Positions 53,580-61,423 of a stretch of DNA of 64,000 nucleotides are shown in pieces; positions within the stretch are counted from its first letter, which is position 1; the number at the start of each line of letters is the position of its first letter. A program made the position numbers and the translations under genes. This DNA comes from Paraburkholderia agricolaris (GTDB taxonomy: Bacteria > Pseudomonadota > Gammaproteobacteria > Burkholderiales > Burkholderiaceae): contig NZ_QPER01000002.1 in NCBI RefSeq assembly GCF_009455635.1, positions 1,612,001 to 1,676,000 on the forward strand. Reading direction: 5' to 3'. The notes beneath the pieces were generated by a model. It made no database searches. It had not been told where the DNA came from and was given only the letters and a program-made list of their open reading frames with translations.

Positions 53580-54005
53580 ATGAAGCGCAAGGCATCAGCA
53601 GTCTGGCAAGGCGGCCTGCAGGACGGCAAAGGCTCGATTTCTACCGACAGCGGCGTCCTCAAGGAAACCCAGTACTCGTTTTCCACACGCTTCGCGGACG
53701 GCATCGGCACGAATCCGGAAGAGCTGATTGCGGCCGCGCATGCGGGTTGCTTCTCGATGGCATTGTCGGCGGAACTGGGCAAGGCCGGCATCACGCCCGA
53801 GCGTATCGGCACCACGGCAACCGTCACGCTCGACAAGGACGGCGGCGGCTTTACGATTACCGCGGTGCATCTCGATGTGGCCGTGAAAATCCCGGGTGGC
53901 GACAAAGCCGCGTTCGAAAAGGCCACCGCGGACGCCAAGGCGGGCTGCCCGGTGTCCAAGGTGCTGAACGCCACCATCACGATGGACGCGAAGCTCGAAA
54001 CCTGA
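53580..54005 (+). CDS. OsmC/Ohr-family peroxiredoxin
   Basis: This 141-residue protein reduces organic hydroperoxides with two active Cys residues: C57 in AAHAGCFSMALS and C123 in KAGCPVSKVL. GTNPEELIAAAHAG contains the conserved Glu of the active site. The size fits the OsmC branch. CAGGAGAGAG precedes the ATG at 53580. It is separated from the RpiR operon by 283 bases with no gene and is probably transcribed alone. Confidence 0.92.
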   Translation: MKRKASAVWQGGLQDGKGSISTDSGVLKETQYSFSTRFADGIGTNPEELIAAAHAGCFSMALSAELGKAGITPERIGTTATVTLDKDGGGFTITAVHLDVAVKIPGGDKAAFEKATADAKAGCPVSKVLNATITMDAKLET

Positions 54006-54175
54006 GCACGCGATTTGTGCGCGGCAGATCCATGCAGAGCCGGCTGGCAGGGGACACCTTGCCGCCGGCAGCCGCTTTCCGTTCATTTCATTCATTTGTA
54101 ATCTAACGAACATGACGACGTTCCGGCCGCGCGCGAGTGGCGAGATGCCGGTTGCCGTCTTCGATGGGATCGTCA

Positions 54176-55030
54176 ATGACAACACAAACCGAAAAAGCAC
54201 GGCAATTCCAGTCATATCACGCAGCCGGCGAAGCCTTCATCATCCCGAATCCGTGGGATATCGGCACCGCGCGGCTGCTTGCGCTGGCGGGTTTCAAGGC
54301 GCTTGCCACCAGTAGCGCAGGCTATGCGTTCTCGCGCGGCCGGCCGGATAACGCCGTGGGCCGCGCGCAGATGATGGCGCATCTCACCGACATCGCAGCA
54401 GCGACCGATTTGCCGGTCAGCGCTGACCTGGAAAATGGTTTCGGCGATGCCCCGGAAGATTGCGCTGAAACGATCATTCAGGCCGCTGCGGCGGGCGTGG
54501 TCGGCGGTTCGATCGAAGATGCGACCGGTCGCGCGGATGAGCCGATCTATGGGTTCGAAGCTGCGGTGGAGCGCGTGCGCGCGGCGGTTGTTGCGGCGCG
54601 CAGCTTGCCGTTTCCATTCACGCTGACGGCGCGCGCCGAGAACTATCTGGTGGGCCGGCCCGATCTGGACGATACGATCCGGCGTTTGCGGGCCTATGAG
54701 GGGGCCGGCGCGGACGTGCTTTACGCACCTGGTCTGAAGACGCGAGAAGAGATCGCCGCGGTGGTCGATGCACTCGAACGTCCGGTCAACGTGCTGATGG
54801 GGCTGCAGGGCGTACTGCTCAGTTTCGACGATCTGCGTTCGCTGGGCGTGCGGCGTGTCAGCGTGGGCGGTTCGCTGGCGCGCGCGGCGCTGGGCGCGTT
54901 TCTCCGCGCGGCGCATGAAATGCGCGATCACGGCACCTTCAACTACACGAAGGAGGCCGCGAGCGGTAACGAGATCAACCAGCTCTTCACGGCAGCCGAA
55001 CAGAAGTGGGGTCAGCAGACGGGCGAGTGA
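54176..55030 (+). CDS. isocitrate lyase/PEP mutase-family lyase
   Basis: This is a 284-residue alpha/beta-barrel protein of the ICL/PEPM superfamily. FIIPNPWDIGTARLLALAGFKALATSSAGYAF is the N-terminal strand region, SADLENGFGDAPEDCAETI carries the Mg2+-site Asp, and IEDATGRADEPIYGFEAAVERV the second acid. The KKCGH-type loop of true isocitrate or methylisocitrate lyases is absent, so it is of the PEP-mutase-like group that includes oxaloacetate decarboxylases and uncharacterised enzymes. The ATG at 54176 follows a GGGA; no operon partner. Confidence 0.85.
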   Translation: MTTQTEKARQFQSYHAAGEAFIIPNPWDIGTARLLALAGFKALATSSAGYAFSRGRPDNAVGRAQMMAHLTDIAAATDLPVSADLENGFGDAPEDCAETIIQAAAAGVVGGSIEDATGRADEPIYGFEAAVERVRAAVVAARSLPFPFTLTARAENYLVGRPDLDDTIRRLRAYEGAGADVLYAPGLKTREEIAAVVDALERPVNVLMGLQGVLLSFDDLRSLGVRRVSVGGSLARAALGAFLRAAHEMRDHGTFNYTKEAASGNEINQLFTAAEQKWGQQTGE

Positions 55031-55101
55031 GGATAGATGGCGACGGGCGGCCGCGTGAATTTTTGCCGGACCGTCCCGCTATCCAATCTTGCCTTGCTTT
55101 C

Positions 55102-55117
55102 TTGAACGGTTAGTCAT
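55102..55117. promoter_or_regulatory. TetR operator 1
   Basis: TTGAACGGTTAGTCAT lies 13 bases before the TetR start. An almost identical TTGAACGAACAGTCAT is found at 55782-55797 in front of the MFS gene, with 13 of 16 bases equal. Both carry a TGAAC...AGTCA imperfect dyad. Confidence 0.65.
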
Positions 55118-55129
55118 AATATCCGTTGC

Positions 55130-55765
55130 ATGAAGCAATCTGGCAACTGGAAGCAATCCGTGAAAAAAGGCGGCGAAGCACCCCGTGGGCGGCCGCGCGA
55201 GTTCGATACGGACACTGTTCTGGCGAGCGCGAGCCAGGTGTTCTGGCATCACGGCTACCATGCCACCTCGATCGACGACCTCTGCAAGGCCACCGGTTTG
55301 CTGCGCGGCAGTCTGTACGGCGTCTTTGGCGACAAGCACGGCATCATGCTCGCCGCCCTCGATCATTACGCGGAAGGCTCGGTCGCGCGGCTGGCCGAGC
55401 GACTCAACGCGCCGGTGCCGCCGGACGAGGCATTGCGTAACGCCTTGCTGCATTACGCCCGGGTTGCCTGCGCGTTGAACGGCGAGCGCAGTTGCTTCAT
55501 TACCAATACCTCGCTGGAGATGCCGCGCGACGACGAGACCTTGCGTATGCGCGTCGCCGCCATTCAGCGCCGCATGGCAACCTTGCTGGCGGCGGCGGTG
55601 ATTCGCGGGCAGGCGAGCGGCGCCTTCAATTCCACGCTCGACGAAAAAGCCGTTGGCGATTTCCTGCTGTGCGTGATGCAAGGGCTGCGTGTGCTGGGGC
55701 GAGTCGCCCATACGGAAGATGCGCTGATTGGAATCGTGGACGTCGCCATGCGTGCGCTCGTCTAA
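55130..55765 (+). CDS. TetR-family repressor
   Basis: This is a 211-residue repressor. The helix-turn-helix is FDTDTVLASASQVFWHHGYHATSIDDL with LLRGSLYGVFGDKHGIML, followed by a helical ligand domain with a TetR_C-type pattern (ALLHYARVACALNGERSCFIT). It is followed by an MFS pump, and matching operators precede both genes. It probably represses itself and the pump until a toxic compound binds. Confidence 0.92.
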   Translation: MKQSGNWKQSVKKGGEAPRGRPREFDTDTVLASASQVFWHHGYHATSIDDLCKATGLLRGSLYGVFGDKHGIMLAALDHYAEGSVARLAERLNAPVPPDEALRNALLHYARVACALNGERSCFITNTSLEMPRDDETLRMRVAAIQRRMATLLAAAVIRGQASGAFNSTLDEKAVGDFLLCVMQGLRVLGRVAHTEDALIGIVDVAMRALV

Positions 55766-55781
55766 TTTTTTTACCTAATTC

Positions 55782-55797
55782 TTGAACGAACAGTCAT
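55782..55797. promoter_or_regulatory. TetR operator 2, overlapping the MFS start codon
   Basis: TTGAACGAACAGTCAT ends inside the ATG of the MFS gene (55796), so the bound repressor would also block initiation. It pairs with the site at 55102. Confidence 0.65.
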
Positions 55798-57343
55798 GAA
55801 TAGAGATGCTATCAAGTCCGCTTCGGCGGCACTCGCGGGGGCGGAGGGTGGGACCGTTGCCGTCTGTCCTGGTGCCGGCGCGGTTGCCGCTCGCGCGGCC
55901 GCCGTCTCCGAAAAGGCCGCGGCCGGCTTCGAGCGTCCGGGCCTTGCGCTCGCCGTGTTGTTCGTCGGTGCCTTCCTCGCGCCGCTCGACTATTTCATCG
56001 TCAACCTGGCGCTGCCATCGATTCACACAGGCCTGAACGCCACCGACGCGCAACTGCAACTCGTGGTGTCCGCCTACGCGTCGGCTTACGCCGTGCTGCT
56101 GATCACCGGCGGACGGCTCGGCGACCTGTTTGGACGGCGTCGCATGTTCATGACGGGGATGGCGGCATTCGTGGTTGCTTCGGCGCTGTGCGGTTTTGCT
56201 ACCAGCGGCCATATGCTGGTGATCTCGCGGATCGTGCAGGGCATCGCGGCCGCGGTCATGGCGCCGCAAGTGCTCGCGACCATCCGCGCGGTCGTGCCTC
56301 TGCATCGGCAGACCAAGGTGATGAGCCTCTATGGTTTCGTCTTCGGGCTGTCGTCGATCGTCGGCCAGTTGGGTGGCGGCGCGCTGATTACCTATCATCC
56401 GTTCGGGCTCGACTGGCGCATCATCTTTCTCATCAATATCCCGATCGGCATCGTGGCCTTCATCGGCACCTGGAAGTTCGTGCCGGAAAATCAGCCGGCC
56501 ACGCAAACCGGCATCGACCTGAAGGGCGTCGCGTTGCTCTCGATGGTGCTGCTGCTGGTTATCTATCCGATGACGCACGGCCGCGAAGCCGGCTGGCCGG
56601 CATGGACCTTCGTGATGTTCGCGCTTGCCGTGCCCGTGTTCGCGCTCTTCGTGGCGACCGAGCGGAGCGTCGAACGCGGCGGTGGCCATCCGTTGGTGGA
56701 TTTGCAATTGTTCCGCAATCCGGCCTTCGCGCTGGGTCTCGTGCTCGCGTTTCTGTTCTATTGCAACAGCGCGTTTTTCCTGACCTACGGGATCTTCCTG
56801 CAAACCGGTCTGCACTGGTCGCCGCTGGCCTCGGGCATGGCCATCATGCCGTTCGCGATCGGCTTCGTGATCGGGCCGCTGACGTCGCCAGCGGTGGTCA
56901 AGCGGATCGGCGGCCATGTACTGGCGCTCGGTTTCTCGATGATGACGATCGGTTTCACGGTTACCGGCTGGTCCGCGACCCATGCCGCCACGCCGGATCT
57001 GCTGTTCTATTGCGGACTGGTGTGCGCGGGCGTCGGTCATGGCCTGCTGCTGCCGTCGATCATGCGCATCGTGCTGCAGGAAGTCGTTCCGGAGAAGGCG
57101 GGGCTCGCCTCGGGCGTGGTGTCGTCGACCTTGCAGATCGGCTCGGCGTTCGGCACGGCGGCCATCAGCGGCGCGTTTTTCGGTGTGATCGGCGGCCGTG
57201 AGACGCCCGGTGCCTATGCGCACGCATTCCAGTACAGCCTCGCGATCAATGCGTGCCTGATGTTCGTGTGTATCGGGTTGAGCGTGCTGCTGGTACGGCA
57301 TCAGCAACTTGCATTGCGCCGGAGCGCCGCCCAGCCGGTTTGA
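55796..57343 (+). CDS. DHA2-family MFS drug exporter
   Basis: This is a 515-residue pump with 14 hydrophobic segments after an Ala-rich N-terminal tail. FLAPLDYFIVNLALPSIHTGL is the D1-type motif, GGRLGDLFGRRRMFMTG loop 2-3, and RIVQGIAAAVMAPQVLATI motif C. Relatives export quinolones, dyes or detergents. No ribosome-binding site is evident before the ATG at 55796, so the message is perhaps leaderless or nearly so, or the start is further in. It is paired with the TetR gene. Confidence 0.9.
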   Translation: MNRDAIKSASAALAGAEGGTVAVCPGAGAVAARAAAVSEKAAAGFERPGLALAVLFVGAFLAPLDYFIVNLALPSIHTGLNATDAQLQLVVSAYASAYAVLLITGGRLGDLFGRRRMFMTGMAAFVVASALCGFATSGHMLVISRIVQGIAAAVMAPQVLATIRAVVPLHRQTKVMSLYGFVFGLSSIVGQLGGGALITYHPFGLDWRIIFLINIPIGIVAFIGTWKFVPENQPATQTGIDLKGVALLSMVLLLVIYPMTHGREAGWPAWTFVMFALAVPVFALFVATERSVERGGGHPLVDLQLFRNPAFALGLVLAFLFYCNSAFFLTYGIFLQTGLHWSPLASGMAIMPFAIGFVIGPLTSPAVVKRIGGHVLALGFSMMTIGFTVTGWSATHAATPDLLFYCGLVCAGVGHGLLLPSIMRIVLQEVVPEKAGLASGVVSSTLQIGSAFGTAAISGAFFGVIGGRETPGAYAHAFQYSLAINACLMFVCIGLSVLLVRHQQLALRRSAAQPV

Positions 57344-57818
57344 AAATAACGCACCGGGAATCGTTTTCAACGGAAGCTGCGGACTTTTTATACCCTTCGA
57401 CCCAACCCGGTTCGCGGCGTGAGATTTACCGGCTGGTTTTTTGTTCACTGGTAATTCCGCTTTTAAGCTGATTGGAATAAACCCGAACCGGTTTGTCAGG
57501 CGAGCATTAAATATGACAAATGCAACCCGCATTTTCTACTTGAGGTTCGGGTTTTCCAGAGTAATTTTTGCAGTCGGATAGCATTGCCAGGATGGCCGAC
57601 TGGCTTGATGTGCAGGGTTTTCACGAGTTTTACCTTAGCTGCCGGCATGGAAAACCTATTCCAGCGCCTATGAAAACGGTATCAATAAAAAGCGCTTGCC
57701 GCGATTAATTCGGATTGTTAATCTTGGCAAGCTCTTTGGGGTTTTCCTTCGGCAGTTCGATGTTGCAAAGCACCAGGCCATAACTATTTCCGCGCAACGG
57801 GTTCCGTAGGGATTGAAT
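57344..57818. other. AT-rich gene-free stretch with a distant inverted repeat
   Basis: I see no credible gene. AAACCCGAACC (57479-57489) and GGTTCGGGTTTT (57544-57555) are exact complements 54 bases apart, and the second is followed by TTTT-like sequence. The stretch is visibly richer in A+T than the rest of the window. It could hold a small RNA, but nothing is recognisable. Confidence 0.4.
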
Positions 57819-58091
57819 ATGCTGACCGCTATCATTGATGCATTTGAAACACCGCCAGCCGCCCCTTTCAGTGTCGGTGACGTCGTCACGTTAAAAGAAG
57901 GCGGTCCGCGCATGACCGTGACCTACGCGGGACCGGTGGCGCTCAATCCTGGTGACTGGCTGATTTGCGAGTGGTTCGACGATCAGGGCGAACTGCGCCG
58001 CGAGATGTTCGCGCACGAGAGCGTGCGGGCTGAACCGCGCTCGATTCCGGCCGGCTCGGTGACGTGGGGCAAGATGGGCCGGGCAGCTTGA
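57819..58091 (+). CDS. small DUF2158-family protein
   Basis: This is a 90-residue protein. After a short N-terminal tail, FSVGDVVTLKEGGPRMTVTYAGP is the characteristic opening of DUF2158/YodC-like small proteins, followed by DWLICEWFDDQGELRREMFAHESV, with the conserved C-x-W-F. The function of the family is unknown. The ATG at 57819 has AGGG seven bases upstream; a TTG at 57813 is an alternative. It converges with the SMR gene. Confidence 0.82.
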   Translation: MLTAIIDAFETPPAAPFSVGDVVTLKEGGPRMTVTYAGPVALNPGDWLICEWFDDQGELRREMFAHESVRAEPRSIPAGSVTWGKMGRAA

Positions 58092-58103
58092 GAGAAGCAG
58101 CCT

Positions 58104-58134
58104 GAGGCACGTACCAGCCAGAGGCACGTACCAG
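58104..58134. repeat. two direct copies of GAGGCACGTACCAG
   Basis: Copies at 58104-58117 and 58121-58134 are separated by three bases (17-base period). They lie between the convergent DUF2158 and SMR genes. This is a short tandem duplication of no obvious function. Confidence 0.6.
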
Positions 58135-58148
58135 ACCCGCGAGCCGGC

Positions 58149-58466
58149 TTATCCGTCGATCAATTTCAACCCCGCCACTGACAACACGATCAGCGTCATG
58201 CAAATCACCCGGGGTGCCGAAACCGGGTCGTTGAACAGCACCACGCCGAGCACCGTGATGCCAAGCGATCCGATCCCTGTCCATACCACGTAAGCCGTAC
58301 CGGCCGGCAGATGTTTCATTGCCAGCGTCAGTAAAAACACGCTGCCGAGCGCGGCCGCAACGCCGCCGATGCTCGGCCACAAACGTGTCCATCCATTTGC
58401 ATATTTCAACGCCAGCGCCATCAGGATTTCGACCGCGCTTGCGGCGAGCAGAATAAGCCATGCCAT
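58149..58466 (-). CDS. small multidrug resistance (SMR) transporter, SugE/Gdx-like
   Basis: This is a 105-residue protein with four hydrophobic helices. The helix-1 Glu (E13 in ASAVEILMALALKY) is the substrate/proton site of all SMR pumps. YANGWTRLWPS and LPAGTAYVVWTGIGSLG match the SugE (guanidinium exporter) branch better than EmrE, whose helix-1 region differs. The start at 58466 has GGGA six bases upstream; a Met four residues earlier is less likely. It is divergent from the HxlR gene with mirrored sites between them. Single-gene SMR proteins act as homodimers. Confidence 0.87.
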   Translation of the reverse strand: MAWLILLAASAVEILMALALKYANGWTRLWPSIGGVAAALGSVFLLTLAMKHLPAGTAYVVWTGIGSLGITVLGVVLFNDPVSAPRVICMTLIVLSVAGLKLIDG

Positions 58467-58479
58467 CGTGAGTCCCATC

Positions 58480-58540
58480 GGTAAGTGGTTAATGAGCGGC
58501 CAGCTTAGAGCTATAGTGATGCGCTCACCATTACTTACCC
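58480..58540. promoter_or_regulatory. mirrored GGTAAGT...GAGCG sites between SMR and HxlR genes
   Basis: GGTAAGTGGTTAATGAGCG on the plus strand (58480-58498) and GGTAAGTAATGGTGAGCG on the minus strand (58540-58522) share both ends, with a one-base difference in spacing. They flank a 23-base centre in the 84-base divergent gap. They are the likely HxlR operators, one per gene. Confidence 0.6.
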
Positions 58541-58550
58541 ACTGGTAACC

Positions 58551-58970
58551 ATGGCATTCCCCGAGTCCGCCAGCGCGTCCCTCACATCGGCCGAACAAGC
58601 CTATCGCGGCGACGTTTTCGACGCGGCCTGTTCGTCGCGCCTTGCGCTCGAACTGATCGCAGGAAAATGGACGCTGCTCATCATGCCGGCGCTGCTGCCC
58701 GGTCCGATGCGCAATAACGCGTTGCTGCGCAAGATCGGTGGCATCTCGCAGAAGGTGCTGACGCAGACACTCAAGGAACTCGAGCGCAACGGTCTGGTGA
58801 TCCGCGAGGAGCAGCCAGGCGCAGTGGCGCACGTGGAGTATCGGCTCAGCGAGTTAGGGCGAACGCTGAGTGACGCGCTGGTGGCGCTCGATGACTGGGC
58901 CGAGAACAACGCGGCCGAACTCGACGCTGCCCGTGAACGCTATGACGCGCGGCAGCAAACGCACCGCTAA
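58551..58970 (+). CDS. HxlR-family winged-helix regulator
   Basis: This is a 139-residue regulator. The HxlR winged helix runs from CSSRLALELIAGKWTLLIMPAL through LLRKIGGISQKVLTQTLKELERNGLV to EYRLSELGRTLSDALVAL. HxlR proteins respond to electrophiles such as aldehydes, or to redox or drug stress. Adjacent to and divergent from the SMR transporter, it probably controls it. The ATG at 58551 follows the promoter sequence closely; the ribosome-binding site is weak. Confidence 0.9.
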   Translation: MAFPESASASLTSAEQAYRGDVFDAACSSRLALELIAGKWTLLIMPALLPGPMRNNALLRKIGGISQKVLTQTLKELERNGLVIREEQPGAVAHVEYRLSELGRTLSDALVALDDWAENNAAELDAARERYDARQQTHR

Positions 58971-59020
58971 CCGGCTGACTGCGGTTGCTGCGTACGGTTG
59001 TGCTTTGACTTTGAATTGAG

Positions 59021-59341
59021 TTAAGGCTGTTTGTTTTCCGGGCGCTCACGCGCCGCGGCGCGCCTTTGCACACGCATCAGAAGCGCCGAAGAAAACGCCC
59101 GCATCCGCACGATCTTGCGCGTCTCTATCACTTCACCGGCCACGTTCTTCGGCGGGTTGGGCTGCATCGCCCAGTAGAGCGCGAGTAGCCAGCCGAACCC
59201 GGTCCAGCCGAGGCACGCATTGAAGAGCGCAAGCGTCAGCACGTCATGACGCTTGCGCCGGTCGGCGAGAATGCTCGGCAGAAAATACAGCGCCAGCGCG
59301 AGCACTGCGGCGATGGCCTGAACCACGACGTTGCCACCCAT
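59021..59341 (-). CDS. superinfection-immunity-like small membrane protein
   Basis: This is a 106-residue protein with two hydrophobic helices: VVVQAIAAVLALALYFLPSILA, then a RRKRHD loop, then LALFNACLGWTGFGWLLALYWAM. The pattern matches the superinfection-immunity family (PF14373-type) named for a phage T4 protein that blocks DNA injection. In most bacteria such genes are chromosomal and their role is unknown. GAGGAG seven bases before the ATG at 59341 sets the start. The C-terminal tail is basic. No phage gene is nearby. Confidence 0.78.
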   Translation of the reverse strand: MGGNVVVQAIAAVLALALYFLPSILADRRKRHDVLTLALFNACLGWTGFGWLLALYWAMQPNPPKNVAGEVIETRKIVRMRAFSSALLMRVQRRAAARERPENKQP

Positions 59342-59505
59342 AGACCGGCTCCTCAGGACGCGATGTATCCCCGATTGTCGCGCGATTGTTCTGTTTGCGC
59401 AGGGCCGCCGCGAAACATGCAGGTAGGCCGAGGGGTTCAGTGCATCGCGCATCAGGACTATCATGGATGCTTCGACAGAACAGATCCGCCACGGACCACC
59501 CCACC

Positions 59506-60969
59506 ATGATCTCCGACGATACGACCCAGCAGACTCAGCGCATCAATCAGGACACGCTACGCGAATTCGTAGACCGCAAATGGAACGACGAGATCGTGCC
59601 TGCGCTTACGGACTACATCGCCGTGCCGGCCAAGAGTCCGGCGTTCGATCCCGAATGGGTCAAGCACGGCTATCTCGAGCGCGTCATCACCGACGCGGCG
59701 CAATGGGCCGAGCAGCAACCCGTGCGTGGCCTGAAACTTGAAGTGGTCCGCTTGCCGGGCCGCACGCCGGTGATCTTTTTCGAAACGGCCGCGACCCGCT
59801 CGGGCAGCGACGAAACCATCGTGCTGTACGGCCACCTCGACAAGCAGCCTGAATTCGACGGCTGGCGCAACGACCTCGGTCCATGGACGCCGAAGCTCGA
59901 AGACGGCAAGCTCTATGGCCGCGGTGGCGCCGACGACGGCTACGCGATCTACGCGAGCCTCACGGCGCTGGCGGCGCTCGACGCGCAGGGCATCGAGCGT
60001 CCGCGCTGTGTCGGTTTGATCGAGACCTGCGAGGAATCGGGCAGCTACGATCTGCTGCCGTACGTCGACGCCTTGCGCGAACGGCTCGGCAAGGTCGGTC
60101 TCGTGGTGTGCCTCGACTCGGGCGCGGGCAATTACGATCAGCTGTGGCTCACTACGTCGCTGCGCGGGTTGGTGGCGGGCGACCTCGAAGTTCAGGTGCT
60201 CGACGAAGGGATTCATTCGGGCGGCTATGGCGGCATTGCACCGTCGAGTTTCCGCATCATGCGGCAGCTGTTCGACCGTCTCGAAGACTCCGCCAACGGC
60301 ACCTTGCTGCCGAAGGGTTTTCACGTTCAGATCCCGGCAGACCGGCTGCGCGAAGCGGAAGCGACCGCCAGGATTCTCGGCGACGACGTCTGGAAGAAAC
60401 TACCGTGGGCCTGTGGCCAGGACGGCCGGCAGGTGCTGCCCACCACCACCGATCCGCAGGAAGCCTTGCTCAACTCGACGTGGCGTCCTTCGCTGTCCGT
60501 GACCGGTGCGGCCGGTTTGCCCGCGCTCGCCGACGCGGGCAACGTGCTGCGTCCGCGCACGGCATTCAAACTCTCGCTGCGCCTGCCGCCGATGATCGAA
60601 GCGGAAAAGGCCGTCGCCGAACTGAAGGCGCTGCTCGAATTCGATCCGCCGTACAACGCCAAGGTCACCTTCAAGCCGGACGCCGGTGCGGCGAGCGGCT
60701 GGAGCGCACCCGATCTCGCGCCGTGGCTCGCTAGCGCGCTTAACGACGCGTCGCGCGAACACTACGGCGCGGACGTCGCCTATATGGGGCAGGGCGGCAC
60801 GATTCCGTTGATGAACGTGTTGAAGTCGGGCTTCCCGAAGTCGCAGTTCATGGTGTGTGGCGTGCTCGGGCCGAAGTCGAACGCGCACGGACCCAACGAG
60901 TTTCTGCACGTGCCCTACGGCAAGAAGTTGACGGCGGCCGTGGCGCAGGTGATCGCGGCAGCGCCTTAA
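59506..60969 (+). CDS. M20-family metallopeptidase (dipeptidase-like)
   Basis: This is a 487-residue two-zinc peptidase. VLYGHLDKQPEF carries the first His and Asp, GRGGADDGYA the bridging Asp, ETCEESGS the general-base Glu and second Glu, and SNAHGPNEFLH the last His. The length and a lid-domain insertion fit the CNDP-like dipeptidase group. It acts in the cytoplasm (no signal peptide) on dipeptides or N-acyl amino acids. The ATG at 59506 is chosen since the preceding 40 residues look non-coding. A strong terminator follows. Confidence 0.92.
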   Translation: MISDDTTQQTQRINQDTLREFVDRKWNDEIVPALTDYIAVPAKSPAFDPEWVKHGYLERVITDAAQWAEQQPVRGLKLEVVRLPGRTPVIFFETAATRSGSDETIVLYGHLDKQPEFDGWRNDLGPWTPKLEDGKLYGRGGADDGYAIYASLTALAALDAQGIERPRCVGLIETCEESGSYDLLPYVDALRERLGKVGLVVCLDSGAGNYDQLWLTTSLRGLVAGDLEVQVLDEGIHSGGYGGIAPSSFRIMRQLFDRLEDSANGTLLPKGFHVQIPADRLREAEATARILGDDVWKKLPWACGQDGRQVLPTTTDPQEALLNSTWRPSLSVTGAAGLPALADAGNVLRPRTAFKLSLRLPPMIEAEKAVAELKALLEFDPPYNAKVTFKPDAGAASGWSAPDLAPWLASALNDASREHYGADVAYMGQGGTIPLMNVLKSGFPKSQFMVCGVLGPKSNAHGPNEFLHVPYGKKLTAAVAQVIAAAP

Positions 60970-61017
60970 CCAGGGCTTCGCCTTCACTTTTCTTGCAATA
61001 ACGTTGCAGGTGAATCA

Positions 61018-61047
61018 GCGGGCGCCATGAGGCGCCCGCATTTTATT
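61018..61047 (+). terminator. intrinsic terminator after the M20 peptidase gene
   Basis: GCGGGCGCC-ATGA-GGCGCCCGC forms nine GC-rich pairs, followed by ATTTTATT. It lies 48 bases after the peptidase stop. Confidence 0.85.
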
Positions 61048-61423
61048 ATGCGAATTGAATAGTCCGTCTGTTAGGCCACAAATCAGAAAGCAAATATCCA
61101 CAAACACTATTTTCGATTGCATTACCTAATCGAAAGCTATTTCTTTTTCTTTCAAATCCGGCACGAAATTCAGGTGCTGTTCGTTCGCTAATTTATTGTG
61201 ACCGACTGCCCGATCGGCGCTTAATTTCGCCCATCTCCGATGCGCAAGCGTTTGCGTCTGCGGATCCTGTTTCCCTGTATTTGACCTTCCCGCAGAGCCC
61301 CGCCCGGCGGTGCTCCGGGCACGTGTTGCATTCATCTGTTGGTTACCCCGCTCCCATCCGATTCCGGTCTGCTTTAGGCTCGCATTGCAATGCCAATGTT
61401 TAACCTTAAAAGGATCATTCAAA
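61048..61423. promoter_or_regulatory. regulatory gap upstream of rpfF
   Basis: I see no credible gene. The stretch is AT-rich on the left (61060-61200) and ends with the ribosome-binding site AAAAGGA about nine bases before rpfF. The rpfF promoter must lie here. A leftward reading from 61422 to 61126 was rejected because its start overlaps the rpfF leader and its composition is poor. Confidence 0.5.

Noticed and set aside
59246..59509. Plus-strand frame between the immunity-like gene and the M20 gene
   Set aside because: It is antisense to the better supported minus-strand membrane protein and has no domain.
61126..61422. 98-codon leftward frame upstream of rpfF
   Set aside because: Its start lies in the rpfF ribosome-binding region and the translation is low-quality (RSTAGRGSAGRSNTG).
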